DNA of 49,877 bases from contig CAMUAR010000025.1 of NCBI GenBank assembly GCA_947086895.1, positions 1 to 49,877 of the forward strand, read 5' to 3'. The notes under the pieces are model-generated. The model worked only from the letters and a program-made list of their open reading frames with translations. It had not been told where the DNA came from and did not search any database. The number at the start of each line of letters is the position of its first letter. Position 1 is the first letter of the stretch. The translations under genes and the position numbers were made by a program. Positions 17,681 through 25,796 of this stretch are shown one piece after another. This DNA is from an uncultured Lachnospiraceae bacterium. GTDB lineage: Bacteria > Bacillota > Clostridia > Lachnospirales > Lachnospiraceae.

Positions 17681-17712
17681 CAGGAAGGAGACTTTGCAAA
17701 GTCTCCCTTTCC
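17681..17712 (-). terminator. Palindromic terminator after the glycosyltransferase gene
   Basis: GGAGACTTTGCAAAGTCTCC (17687-17706) is a perfect 20-base palindrome extended by AGGAA / TTCCT on both sides. Read on minus it is followed by GTTTTTGG. It lies about 110 bases after the glycosyltransferase stop. Confidence 0.55.
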
Positions 17713-17824
17713 TATTTGTCTTTCTTTGATTTAATTCCCGCAAAACTTCAAAGTCTGAATTTGACTTGCTTTCTCTTTTCATTTTGTCTGCCGATCAACA
17801 ATATAAAATTTTATACTTATTTTC

Positions 17825-18847
17825 CTACTTCCGCGCTTGTAAAAATTCCTCTTCCAGCTTGCGGTACTGTTTTGCATCTTCTATATTGCCAAGCTGTTCA
17901 TGACATTCTGCCAGCCTTCCAGCTGGACGACTGCCGCTCATTGTCAAATTTAAATCGGGTTCTGTCTCATAAATCGCATTATAGTACCAAATTAATGCCT
18001 CATAAATATTGTTTTTCGAACGATAATATTCTCCCAGCTCAAAACATATTTCGGAGGATGCTTTTTCCAATGCGACATTTTTTAAAGCGCACTGAAAAAA
18101 GAGTTCTGTGTCTCCGACAATACGAGCGCTATGTGCAAGCACGCACAGCGATTGTTTCAGTATCGTCTCATCGGATGTCTGTTCCAGTTTCTTTTTAAAA
18201 AACGGCATTGCCTGCTCGAAATCCCGCTCTGTGCCGGATATCATCAACTCCCTTGCATACATGCCTGTCAGATGTTTTGACAAGTCTCCATCGCGCCAGA
18301 CCGCCTTTAAAAACATGGAGAAATCCCGCTCTGAATGTGCAGATACTGGAACATGCTTCACCCGGATATCTGTGTCAAGAATCACCGGTTCAAGCCGCAC
18401 CATCTCATGTACTGCACCTTGCCATTTAAATTCTCTGATTCTGCGGTAAAGTTTTGGCCGCAGCTCTTCATCATAATTATAGGTAGTTCCAAATTCGAGC
18501 TGATTTGTATATAACATCTGAACAATCTCCACGGATGGATCAAGTGTTCTTTTCAGATGCAAAAATCGTTCATGTTCCGCATATTCTAACACCTCGTCCG
18601 CATCAGCCACATAAATATATTGCATACTTGCTTTTTGAAAAGAAAAGTTCCTCGCTGCGGAAAAATCATCAATCCACTCAAAGTCATACACCTTGTCCGT
18701 ATATTCCAGCGCAATCTCCTTTGTGGCATCTGTAGAACCAGTATCAACAATAATAATCTCTTCTGCAAGCCCCTTTAAACTTTCCAGACAGCGCGCAAGT
18801 ACTTTTTCCTCATTTTTTACTATCATGCAGATGCTAATTGTTACCAT
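17825..18847 (-). CDS. Family 2 glycosyltransferase with C-terminal TPR-like helices
   Basis: The N-terminal 220 residues are a GT-A fold of family GT2: the start TISICMIVKNEEKVLARCLESL, IIIVDTGSTDAT for the nucleotide-sugar pocket, and the metal-binding DADE near residue 82. Residues from about 225 to 335 form paired helices of TPR style (for example FELGEYYRSKNNIYEALIWYYNA). GT2-TPR proteins of this layout include peptide/protein glycosyltransferases such as the glycocin enzymes, as well as wall-polymer enzymes. No membrane helix, so it acts in the cytoplasm. Its acceptor is unknown; the next genes on the same strand encode two secreted repeat proteins, but they lie upstream, with a hairpin between. 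Ribosome binding site GGGAGGAG precedes the ATG. Confidence 0.85.
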   Translation of the reverse strand: MVTISICMIVKNEEKVLARCLESLKGLAEEIIIVDTGSTDATKEIALEYTDKVYDFEWIDDFSAARNFSFQKASMQYIYVADADEVLEYAEHERFLHLKRTLDPSVEIVQMLYTNQLEFGTTYNYDEELRPKLYRRIREFKWQGAVHEMVRLEPVILDTDIRVKHVPVSAHSERDFSMFLKAVWRDGDLSKHLTGMYARELMISGTERDFEQAMPFFKKKLEQTSDETILKQSLCVLAHSARIVGDTELFFQCALKNVALEKASSEICFELGEYYRSKNNIYEALIWYYNAIYETEPDLNLTMSGSRPAGRLAECHEQLGNIEDAKQYRKLEEEFLQARK

Positions 18848-18939
18848 TGTGCTCCTCCCGCTACTGAAAAACTATAAAGATATTTCCAATTTTATCACGA
18901 AAACAACAAAACTCAAAAAAATAATCCGTAATTTTTAAC

Positions 18940-18974
18940 AATCCAGCCTTGCACTGTATGACAAAGGCTGGACT
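18940..18974 (-). terminator. Hairpin after the BspA-type Ig protein gene
   Basis: AATCCAGCCTTG pairs with CAAAGGCTGGACT (one bulge) 56 bases after the stop of the 19030 gene. On minus the tail is TTGTTAAAAATT, a weak T-tract. Confidence 0.5.
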
Positions 18975-19029
18975 GTTATTGTGTTTTTCCTTTATTACTT
19001 ATTAAATATTAGATCTGTGAGCTGCTATA

Positions 19030-20436
19030 TCAATAAACAGAATATGGAATCTCCTCGTCCTCTGCAAACTCATGTCCCGCAGAATTTCTCTTGACACGCA
19101 GTTTCAAAGACTCGTTGCAGTTATCAAAAACGCCTGAGCCAATATCCTCAACTGAGGATGGAATTGTCGCGCTCTTTAACAATTCACAGCTGTCAAACGC
19201 TCCGCTTCCAAGATACTCTAAGGAAGTTGGCAGAGATACGGTTGTCAGTTTAAGGCAGCCTGAAAATGCATAATCATCCAAATACTCAAGCCCGGACTTC
19301 AGTGTAAGGGTTGCAAGTTTTTCACAGTATTCAAATGCACTTGTTCCTATTGTCTTTACTGTTGATGGAATCGAGACAGAGGCAAGAGATACACACTCAT
19401 AAAACGCCTCGTCGCCAATCGCCTTCACAGAGCCAAGTTCTACGGTCTTTAAAGCACTGCATCCAGAAAACGTGCCTGACAGCAATTCTTCAATGCCCTT
19501 CGGCAGACTAACCTGCGTCAATGATTCACAATATTCAAATGCACCCTCTCCAAGATACTTCAAACCTGACGGCAGTTCAATCTGCATTAAAGAACTGCAG
19601 GAACCAAATGCATAATCGCCGATGCTTGTAACTGTGGACGGAATCTTGACTGTCTTTAAATCAGAAAGCCCCTCAAACGCGCCGTCTCCGATTGCTGTAA
19701 CTTTGTAATTTGCAAACGAATTTGGAATAATCAGCGAAGTCACAGTCGAATCATAAACTTCCGTGATAATAACGCCTCCATCTTCCACATCATAGCCAAA
19801 CAGCTCGTCTTCTGGAAGCTCTTCTTCCTCCTCTTCCTCCTGCGGCGGTGCTACAACGCTGATTGTTGCAGTGCTGGTCTTTCCGCTTGTCGCATCCTTA
19901 AACGTTACCTTTACGGTACCTTCCTTCTTCGCGGTAAGTATTTTGGTCTTTTCATTGATTGTAGCAACCGTTTTGTCCGATACAGTCCAAGTCTCTGACA
20001 CATCCTTCAAGCCGTAAGTTTTTCCAACCATCTGAAATGTTTCACCGACTGTCAGAGTCTCTGGTTTGCTTGTGATTTTTACATAAGGATTGCTCACTGT
20101 AACAGCAATTTTATAAGTGTAGGTCTTGCTTGACTGCTTAATCGAAACTGTGACTGTCGCGCTTCCTTTTGCAACTGGCTTGATCGTGCCGGTGGTTGTC
20201 ACTTTTGCAATTTTTGTATCTGAACTTTTATAAGTTACCTTACTGGAAGTTGCCAGATCTTTAAATTTGATCTTATAACTGTCCCCGCCGACATACAATG
20301 TCTTTTTTGTCACTGTAACCGTCGGCACTGTGGCGGCATCCACCATTCCAGATGGTATTATATGCACTGCTGCCAATACAAAAAGCATCAAAAATACGGT
20401 CACTTTTTTCTTCCAGCTCCCATAGATACGATCCAT
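19030..20436 (-). CDS. Secreted BspA-type leucine-rich-repeat protein with Ig-like domains
   Basis: About 468 residues. A signal peptide is clear (KKKVTVFLMLFVLAAVHIIP, then a cut before AATVPT). Two bacterial Ig-like (Big2-type) domains follow, at roughly residues 38-115 and 118-195, then an acidic linker with a run of Glu and about nine BspA/TpLRR repeats (consensus IPSTVTSIGDYAFGSCSSL). Such proteins sit on the surface and bind host or bacterial proteins in other species. There is no sortase signal or lipobox, so release or wall binding through the Ig part is possible. I chose the ATG at 20436 because AAAGAGG lies 6 bases before it; the longer frame starts with a TTG. It follows the lipoprotein gene by about 50 bases on the same strand, so they are probably co-transcribed. 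Confidence 0.85.
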   Translation of the reverse strand: MDRIYGSWKKKVTVFLMLFVLAAVHIIPSGMVDAATVPTVTVTKKTLYVGGDSYKIKFKDLATSSKVTYKSSDTKIAKVTTTGTIKPVAKGSATVTVSIKQSSKTYTYKIAVTVSNPYVKITSKPETLTVGETFQMVGKTYGLKDVSETWTVSDKTVATINEKTKILTAKKEGTVKVTFKDATSGKTSTATISVVAPPQEEEEEEELPEDELFGYDVEDGGVIITEVYDSTVTSLIIPNSFANYKVTAIGDGAFEGLSDLKTVKIPSTVTSIGDYAFGSCSSLMQIELPSGLKYLGEGAFEYCESLTQVSLPKGIEELLSGTFSGCSALKTVELGSVKAIGDEAFYECVSLASVSIPSTVKTIGTSAFEYCEKLATLTLKSGLEYLDDYAFSGCLKLTTVSLPTSLEYLGSGAFDSCELLKSATIPSSVEDIGSGVFDNCNESLKLRVKRNSAGHEFAEDEEIPYSVY

Positions 20437-20489
20437 TGTATTCCTCTTTCTGCGCATTCTATGCGACTTGATCTCCAAAAAACAGCTCT

Positions 20490-21596
20490 TTACGGCATAA
20501 TTACAATCTCATACTCGTAATCTTCCAGCTCTGATTCATAATACTCTGCTGATGTTTCCTTTACATAAACCTTTTCCATAGATTCACAATAATCAAAGAT
20601 ATTTTCACCGAGCGAAACTTTCGTTTCTGGAAATGTGATGCTTTCCAATCCTGAATTGTAAAACGCCTGATTGCCTATGTAAGTCAAGCTCTCCGGCAAA
20701 GTAATGCTTTTTAAAGATTCACACGCCCAAAAAGCTTCCTGCCCAATGGTGACAATTCCTTCTGGAATAACAACCTCTGACAGCGCATAGCAATTTGTGA
20801 ACATTCCGTAGGAAATATTTTTTAAAGATACCGGAATTTCTATGCGCTCCAGTGCTGTACAGTCAAAAAACAAATTTTCTCCTGTCGTTTCCAGCGTCTC
20901 TGGCAATTTGACATCCTCCAGTGCAGAACAGCCACAAAAAGCTTCTTCTCCAAGACTTTCCACACCCTCCGGCAAATGGATGCTCTCAAGCATCTCACAT
21001 CCTGAAAATGCACTGTCTCCAATCACACGCGGACTTTTTCGGAATATAACCTCCACGAGATCCCCGCATCCCTGAAACGCTGTCTTGCCAATCACTTCGA
21101 TATTTCTTCCAATCTCCACGGATGTAAGATCGTAAAAGTATGCAAAAACATCTTCCTCAATCTCCGTAACCCGATATGTTTTTCCTTCATATTCAAGTTC
21201 GTCCGGTATCACAAGCTTTGTCATTTCAATATCGTAGTAATCCACGATTGACATTGTATCGTCCCCGGTAATCTCATAATTGACCCCGCCATAAGACAAA
21301 AGCCCTGTTATCTCATCCTGCACTGCTACTCCTTTTTCATTTTCGTTTTCCGTAATTACACCTCCTTGTTCAATATCGTCCTTCCCCTGTGTCGGAGCGT
21401 CCGGCGGCACCACGCCAGGCTCATCTGTCACGGATGGGGAAGGAGTTGTAAGCTCCTCCGCTGCTTGTGTTACCTGCGGCTCCTGCGTATTGCTTGGACT
21501 TGGCATAATCTCATCACCATCTTTATTGCCGCAGGCAGCCAGCAGCAAAAAACCTGCTGTAACCATCCCTTTTTTCCAATATTTTCTTTGAATCAT
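20490..21596 (-). CDS. BspA-type leucine-rich-repeat lipoprotein
   Basis: Starts with a lipoprotein signal: KKGMVTAGFLLLAACGNKDG, with lipobox LAAC near residue 22. A Pro/Thr/Ser/Glu-rich, probably unfolded linker (about 25-90) leads to eight or so BspA-type repeats (for example IGDSAFSGCEMLESIHLPEG). The protein is therefore anchored to the outer face of the membrane, with the repeats held away from it. A GGAGG site sits 4 bases from the ATG and a consensus-like promoter is at 21699-21727. It lies immediately upstream of a second BspA-type gene, a likely two-gene operon. Ligand unknown. Confidence 0.85.
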   Translation of the reverse strand: MIQRKYWKKGMVTAGFLLLAACGNKDGDEIMPSPSNTQEPQVTQAAEELTTPSPSVTDEPGVVPPDAPTQGKDDIEQGGVITENENEKGVAVQDEITGLLSYGGVNYEITGDDTMSIVDYYDIEMTKLVIPDELEYEGKTYRVTEIEEDVFAYFYDLTSVEIGRNIEVIGKTAFQGCGDLVEVIFRKSPRVIGDSAFSGCEMLESIHLPEGVESLGEEAFCGCSALEDVKLPETLETTGENLFFDCTALERIEIPVSLKNISYGMFTNCYALSEVVIPEGIVTIGQEAFWACESLKSITLPESLTYIGNQAFYNSGLESITFPETKVSLGENIFDYCESMEKVYVKETSAEYYESELEDYEYEIVIMP

Positions 21597-21625
21597 CTTA
21601 CCTCCACATGAAATCCTTTGCTATC

Positions 21626-21660
21626 CATCCCGCACCTAAAGGAGTGGGCTTTTCGCACAA
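21626..21660 (-). other. Hairpin resembling an IS200/IS605-type end, in a 5' leader
   Basis: On minus, AAGCCCACTCCTTTAGGTGC followed by GGGATGG forms an imperfect hairpin in the leader of the 21596 gene. Its look, GCCCNCTCC-TTTAG-GG-rich arm then GGATGG, recalls right ends and RNA scaffolds of IS200/IS605 (TnpB) elements. No transposase or tnpB gene is nearby. Recognition is from memory of the motif style and is weak. Confidence 0.25.
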
Positions 21661-21698
21661 TTTCTTGTAATTTATCAAACAATCTCTGTGTTTAGATA

Positions 21699-21727
21699 AG
21701 TATAACATCTTCTATAGATTACTGCAA
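21699..21727 (-). promoter_or_regulatory. Promoter of the BspA-type pair
   Basis: TTGCAG (21722-21727), 17-base spacer, TATACT (21699-21704) on minus. The transcript would start near 21692, leaving a leader of about 95 bases that contains the hairpin at 21626-21660. Confidence 0.55.
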
Positions 21728-21792
21728 CGATTTTCAATAAAATATAGAATTGCATATAGGTATATCGGCAAAATACAATGGTTTCTTTAGCC

Positions 21793-23115
21793 CTACGGGG
21801 TAAGTCGGTGAATGTCACGCGGGAACAAAGTCGCTTGTCTGACATTTTCTCTGCCAAGCAGCCGTGCGGTAAAACGCTCCAATCCAAGTCCCAATCCGCC
21901 ATGAGGCGGCATACCATACTTGTGCATCATTAAGTAAGATTCAAAGCTTTCCTTATTTATATTACGCCGTTCCATTTTTTCCACTTGAGCTGTGTAATCA
22001 TGTATCCTTTGCCCCCCGGTTGTCACCTCCAGTCCTCGAAACAAAAGGTCAAAACTCTGTGTTTCCGTTGGATTTCCTGGTGTTTCCATCGCATAAAACG
22101 GTCGTTTTGCAGAAGGATAATGAGTCACAAATACAAATTCACACCCTGTTTGTTCCTGGATCAGCTCACAGAGCAGACGTTCCTCCTCCGGCTCAAAATC
22201 TTCTTTATCAGCAATTTTTCGTTTGTACTTTTCTGCGACAAGCTCTTTTGCATCCTGAAACCGCACAGTTGGAATATCCAAAACTTTTGGTATGCACACT
22301 TTCAAAAGTTCAAGTTCATCTGGTACAGATTTTTTTAGCATCTCCATCGCATAAGCAATCATACCGGTCTCCATCGCCATAATTTCCTCAAAACTTTGAA
22401 TATATCCCATCTCAAAATCCACTCCGGTATACTCGTTTAAATGTCTTGAAGTATCATGTTTTTCCGCGCGAAACACCGGTCCAATCTCATACACTCTCTC
22501 AAACACTCCAACCATCATCTGTTTATAAAACTGCGGGCTTTGCGCCAAATATGCCTGTCTTCCAAAATAGTCTAATTTAAAAATATTTGCTCCGCCCTCC
22601 GCGCCTTCGGAGACAAGTTTCGGCGTGTGGATCTCCGTAAAGCCCTGCTGCTCTAAAAAACTGCGAAACGCACGGCACAGACATGACTGAATGCGGAACA
22701 CTGCGCGCTCCCTCTCGTTGCGCAGTGAGAGCGGGCGATAGTCAAACATATTCTCAAAGGAAGTGTTAATCTCTTTATTTCCAACCTGAAATGGCAGTTC
22801 TGCAGCAGGCTTTGAAAGTACTGTAACTTTTATTAGATGCATCTCATATCCGCCCTTTGCTCTTGGTTCTGCCACAACCAGAGCATCCGCGGCAATGCAT
22901 GCCTCCTCGCAGAGCGTTTCCAACAAAAAATTTGACTCTTCGTCCCATAGGCATTGTTCCACTCCGTCCACTGTGCGCAGCAATACAAACGCAAATCCTC
23001 TCATCTTCCGAATCTTTGTCACTGCGCCGTGCAGTTTCACAATCTGCCCCGCCATACTTTTGTAATCCGTTTTTTTACAATAATCTGCCGCCTTTACAAA
23101 ATGAACCTGTTCCAT
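21793..23115 (-). CDS. aspS: Aspartyl-tRNA synthetase, archaeal type (probably non-discriminating)
   Basis: A 440-residue class IIb synthetase with an N-terminal OB-fold anticodon-binding domain (about 15-105) and a catalytic domain. Class II motif 2 reads [20 protein letters not shown] and motif 3 GLGLGLERF near the C-terminus. At 440 residues without the GAD insertion of about 100 residues, it belongs to the archaeal/eukaryal-like AspRS group. Several Clostridia carry such enzymes; this group often charges both tRNA-Asp and tRNA-Asn with Asp, the latter then amidated by GatCAB. The ATG at 23115 has a GGAGG site; the longer open frame begins in the leader and is not needed. Upstream are a leader peptide with Asp codons, a terminator (23181-23226) and a strong promoter (23415-23443), so I infer ribosome-mediated attenuation. 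Confidence 0.9.
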   Translation of the reverse strand: MEQVHFVKAADYCKKTDYKSMAGQIVKLHGAVTKIRKMRGFAFVLLRTVDGVEQCLWDEESNFLLETLCEEACIAADALVVAEPRAKGGYEMHLIKVTVLSKPAAELPFQVGNKEINTSFENMFDYRPLSLRNERERAVFRIQSCLCRAFRSFLEQQGFTEIHTPKLVSEGAEGGANIFKLDYFGRQAYLAQSPQFYKQMMVGVFERVYEIGPVFRAEKHDTSRHLNEYTGVDFEMGYIQSFEEIMAMETGMIAYAMEMLKKSVPDELELLKVCIPKVLDIPTVRFQDAKELVAEKYKRKIADKEDFEPEEERLLCELIQEQTGCEFVFVTHYPSAKRPFYAMETPGNPTETQSFDLLFRGLEVTTGGQRIHDYTAQVEKMERRNINKESFESYLMMHKYGMPPHGGLGLGLERFTARLLGRENVRQATLFPRDIHRLTP

Positions 23116-23180
23116 AAAAATACCTCCATTGTTTTTAAATTTTTTTGTCGCTGTAAGCGGTAAGCGAGCGTGCGCATATG

Positions 23181-23296
23181 AAAAAAAAGACCACACGAGT
23201 ATCTTGTTCCTGATACAAGTGTGGTCCCGCTATCTTCCACACAGGCACAGCACAAAGAGCGCATGCACCTGTGTTTTCCTTCACAGTTACATGCGC
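23181..23296 (-). promoter_or_regulatory. Attenuator of aspS: chain of mutually exclusive hairpins ending in a terminator
   Basis: On minus, five segments can pair only with neighbours. Segment 1 (23296-23282, GCGCATGTAACTGTG) pairs with segment 2 (23273-23259, CACAGGTGCATGCGC). Segment 2 also pairs with segment 3 (CACAGGTGCA with TGTGCCTGTG, 23249-23240). Segment 3 also supplies GTGTGG (23242-23237), which pairs with CCACAC (segment 4, 23224-23219). Segment 4 is also the 5' arm of the terminator GACCACAC-N2-GTATC / GATAC-N2-GTGTGGTC (23226-23189) with T8 (23188-23181). Segment 1 overlaps the stop codon of the leader peptide. A ribosome stalled at the Asp codons leaves 1:2 and 3:4 free to form (read-through); one that reaches the stop codon blocks segment 1 and allows 2:3 and the terminator. 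Pairings are seen; regulation is inferred. Confidence 0.65.
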
Positions 23297-23340
23297 TGCC
23301 TATCGTCGTCCCTGTTTACATTGTGGATGATATACAGCAT
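23287..23340 (-). CDS. Leader peptide with three consecutive Asp codons (aspS attenuation)
   Basis: A 17-codon frame, MLYIIHNVNRDDDRQRM, begins with ATG at 23340 after AAAGAGG (8 bases). It contains GAC GAC GAT in a row, plus two Asn codons just before. Its stop TAA (23289-23287) lies inside the first pairing segment of the attenuator. It lies about 68 bases from the predicted transcription start, and aspS begins about 170 bases downstream. Runs of the cognate amino-acid codon in a leader peptide are the hallmark of ribosome-stalling attenuators, such as pheM of the pheST operon in Escherichia coli. If the synthetase also serves tRNA-Asn, the Asn codons would sense the same enzyme. Confidence 0.65.
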   Translation of the reverse strand: MLYIIHNVNRDDDRQRM

Positions 23341-23414
23341 TTTGCATTCCTCTTTCTGCCGTCAAAAATAAAAAACAGCCATTATCATACAATCATTTTT
23401 GTATTCTTCCGCCA

Positions 23415-23443
23415 ATTTTACCATGTCATTTTTTATTTGTCAA
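23415..23443 (-). promoter_or_regulatory. aspS promoter
   Basis: Perfect TTGACA (23438-23443), 17-base spacer, TAAAAT (23415-23420) on minus. Predicted start near 23408 gives a leader of about 290 bases before aspS, far longer than needed for translation. Confidence 0.8.
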
Positions 23444-23600
23444 GATATTTTTCTGTTTTTTCTGAATTTTCCTCCAATTTTCTTGTATCTTTCTTCTTAC
23501 AAAACATGTTTCGATAAAAAAATAAATTTTTTTCGATTTTTTTCAATTTTTCTCTTTTCTTCTATCATAATATATGTTATAATCAGTCATGTATTAACCA

Positions 23601-23632
23601 TTGATTGACGGGCGGTATATCCTGTCAATCAA
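23601..23632 (+). promoter_or_regulatory. Inverted repeat before the XRE gene, possible operator
   Basis: TTGATTGAC (23601-23609) and GTCAATCAA (23624-23632) are perfect inverted copies with 14 bases between. A TATAAT box (23578-23583) lies just upstream, so the repeat covers the early transcript and could be bound by the XRE protein itself. Confidence 0.45.
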
Positions 23633-23667
23633 AATCTAAATAGAAAAAGGTGACACAGGTGATCAAC

Positions 23668-23880
23668 ATGGACTACAAAAAGCGCATCCGTGACTTAAGG
23701 CAGGAAAACGATTTGACGCAGGAGTTTGTTGCAAGAAATGTTCTTGGCATCTCTCAGACCATGTATGCCAGATATGAGCGCGGTGCAAATGAAATGCCGA
23801 TCAGACATCTCATTTCCCTGAGCAAGTATTATCAGGTTACTACGGATTTTATCCTCGCTCTTACGGACAAGAGGAATTAG
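23668..23880 (+). CDS. Small XRE-family helix-turn-helix regulator
   Basis: About 70 residues, almost entirely a Cro/C1-type helix-turn-helix: MDYKKRIRDLRQENDLTQEF, then VARNVLGISQTMYARYERG for helices 2-3, and the helical remainder SLSKYYQVTTDFILALTD. Proteins of this size act as DNA-binding repressors without a ligand domain. I chose the ATG at 23668, preceded by AGGTGAT, over in-frame GTG codons at 23650 and 23659. It stands alone, divergent from aspS, with its own terminator and an inverted repeat in the leader. Target genes unknown. Confidence 0.85.
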   Translation: MDYKKRIRDLRQENDLTQEFVARNVLGISQTMYARYERGANEMPIRHLISLSKYYQVTTDFILALTDKRN

Positions 23881-23901
23881 CGCGCAAAAAAAGTAAAGCA
23901 A

Positions 23902-23938
23902 AAAACGGTGAACGTCTTTTGACTGTTTACCGTTTTTT
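23902..23938 (+). terminator. Terminator after the XRE gene
   Basis: AAAACGGTGAAC pairs with GTTTACCGTTTT (one G-U pair), followed by more T residues, 21 bases after the stop codon. Confidence 0.8.
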
Positions 23939-24010
23939 GTTTTATCTATCCACAGCTTGAATAAAAAATCCTGCTGTTTTCAATACATTCCGCCCGGTCA
24001 AAAAACATCT

Positions 24011-25585
24011 TTATTTTGATAATACAACCGTGGTAACAGAGCCGTTTGTAATTGTAATTGGCTGTGTGTTCGACCATTCTCCTTCCAACACGCACTCCAA
24101 ATCGTACTTATCTGAAGTTTCATAGACAGCGATATGATTGTATCCGTCTGCGCCCTCCAAAATAAATTCCTGTTTTAATACATCTTCATTGACAAACACC
24201 ATCACAAGCTCAGCCGCACCAGTTTCTTCGTTTGTACCAACAAACGCTGTCGGCATCATTTTCTCCTGCGCTCTGCGCGTTGTTTCAAGCTCAACGCGGA
24301 CATAGCCTGGACGGACGTAACGGGAATAATTTCCAAAACTCCAAAGTCTCTTTAATGCGCGGAACTTTTGAGTGCTCTCGTCGATATAGATCAAACCGTC
24401 CCGATATCCTCCCGGCGCAACCCCTACCCAGTTGCTCCACGAAACAACATTCAGTATCGTCAAATCTTCTGCAATCTGCTGTGCAATATGGAATGCGGAA
24501 TCCATTGTAACATCCGACCCATTCACCATTTCACACCATTCGCTCATACGAAGTTTCGTATCTGGATAATGTATCTTCATCCAATTGCGGAAACTTTCCT
24601 TTGCAATATTGTTTGACCAGTAAGAATGATTATCAATTGCATCAAAATGGGCAGCAAGTCTTTCATTTCCAAGAATTGCCTGCGTGTAATCTTTCGCCAT
24701 TCCTCCCCACTCTCCGCTCTCTGGTCCAGAAAGATGCAGTTTTGAAAGTAACTCTGGCCGCTTCTCCAGCTCATCCAAAAAAGCAAGATAAAGCGCCCTT
24801 GTTTCCTTTGCAGAATAATGACATCCCTCCTGCCCGTTATACCAATCCCACTGTGGTTCATTGATCGGCGATAAAAACTTAACTGGAATACCATCATCAA
24901 TAAAATGCTCCACAACATCATAGCAATAATTTGCAAAATCATCATAATTTTCCGGCTGAATATTGGTTTTGCTGCCTCCTTCGCTCATATGAGGCAATCC
25001 GTTATCCGTCAGACGCACAAGCGGGCTATTGCAAAAAAATGTGACTTCTTCTACGCCAAGCTCCACCGCTTTTTTCATAAACCAAACTGCATTTGCATCT
25101 TTCGTAAAATCATACACTCCAGGTTCTGTTTCAAAACATTGTGCTTTTCGGTGCTTATCCCAGAATGTCCCTGTTCTGCTCTCAACCGAACCAGCCCCCA
25201 AATTATAGCGATAAGCAGTCAGACCAATCCCTTCCTCCTTGTCAAACAACAGCGTGGCAATCGCATCTCTTGTCGCAGTGCCATTTCCGTAAGGATCTTT
25301 TGTAAAACCTCCAACATACTGAGACCACCATGCGCTGCTTGTTCCGAAACTTTCCATCGTCTGGTATGTTGTCGTTTCATCTACCTTAATCTTATCATAT
25401 TTTGCTGTGACATCCTCGGTTGGAGTTGGCTCTGGCGTCAGTTCTTCCTCTTTGGTTATCGTCGGAGTCGGCTCCTCATTCTGTCCCGAATCCCCGCACC
25501 CAACTGCTGCAATACCAAGAACTATCGCCAATCCTGCTGCCATCCCCTGTTTTCTCCAATGCTTGTCATGTCCATAAACTTCCAT
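24011..25585 (-). CDS. GH30-type glycoside hydrolase lipoprotein, possibly beta-1,6-galactanase
   Basis: A 524-residue lipoprotein: signal with lipobox ending AAVGC near residue 30, a Thr/Pro/Glu linker, then a TIM barrel and a C-terminal beta domain (about 430-524). The general acid/base is expected in SPINEPQWDW (about 245) and the nucleophile in LRMSEWCEM (about 350), matching GH30. The sequence after the acid/base, YNGQEGCHYS, resembles the fungal/bacterial beta-1,6-galactanase branch (GH30_5) as I remember it; glucosylceramidase-like or xylanase branches are alternatives. It ends the minus-strand importer operon whose other enzyme is a GH35 beta-galactosidase, which supports galactan as substrate. 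Outer-surface attachment would let it release oligosaccharides for the importer. AAGGAG precedes the ATG. Confidence 0.8.
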   Translation of the reverse strand: MEVYGHDKHWRKQGMAAGLAIVLGIAAVGCGDSGQNEEPTPTITKEEELTPEPTPTEDVTAKYDKIKVDETTTYQTMESFGTSSAWWSQYVGGFTKDPYGNGTATRDAIATLLFDKEEGIGLTAYRYNLGAGSVESRTGTFWDKHRKAQCFETEPGVYDFTKDANAVWFMKKAVELGVEEVTFFCNSPLVRLTDNGLPHMSEGGSKTNIQPENYDDFANYCYDVVEHFIDDGIPVKFLSPINEPQWDWYNGQEGCHYSAKETRALYLAFLDELEKRPELLSKLHLSGPESGEWGGMAKDYTQAILGNERLAAHFDAIDNHSYWSNNIAKESFRNWMKIHYPDTKLRMSEWCEMVNGSDVTMDSAFHIAQQIAEDLTILNVVSWSNWVGVAPGGYRDGLIYIDESTQKFRALKRLWSFGNYSRYVRPGYVRVELETTRRAQEKMMPTAFVGTNEETGAAELVMVFVNEDVLKQEFILEGADGYNHIAVYETSDKYDLECVLEGEWSNTQPITITNGSVTTVVLSK

Positions 25586-25605
25586 ATCTTCTCCTTTTTG
25601 CAGAC

Positions 25606-25678
25606 AAGGCTGCTGTAAACATCAGACAAAATACAAAATTCTATATTCTGCCAGAAAGTCATGTTTTACAACAGCCCT
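25606..25678 (-). repeat. Long imperfect inverted repeat between the permease and GH30 genes
   Basis: AAGGCTGCTGTAAACAT (from 25606) is mirrored by ATGTTTTACAACAGCCCT (25661-25678) with a few mismatches and a loop of about 38 bases. On the minus transcript this would be a large hairpin between the last permease gene and the GH30 gene, and may set their relative expression. Confidence 0.45.
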
Positions 25679-25796
25679 GCTTTAACCTTTTTTTATACTT
25701 TCTGCACACTGTTTTTCTTTTTCGGCTTATATTCCCCGAAAAGCAAGGATCAACCGTATGCATCAAAAACTTCTTTTTGACCCGAAAAAATTTTTC

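Noticed and set aside
23116..23400. T-box riboswitch upstream of aspS
   Set aside because: The position and terminator are right, but the T-box consensus (AGGGTGGNACCGCG) is absent; the nearest sequence, GCGGGACCACAC, belongs to the terminator arm. The leader peptide model explains the region better.
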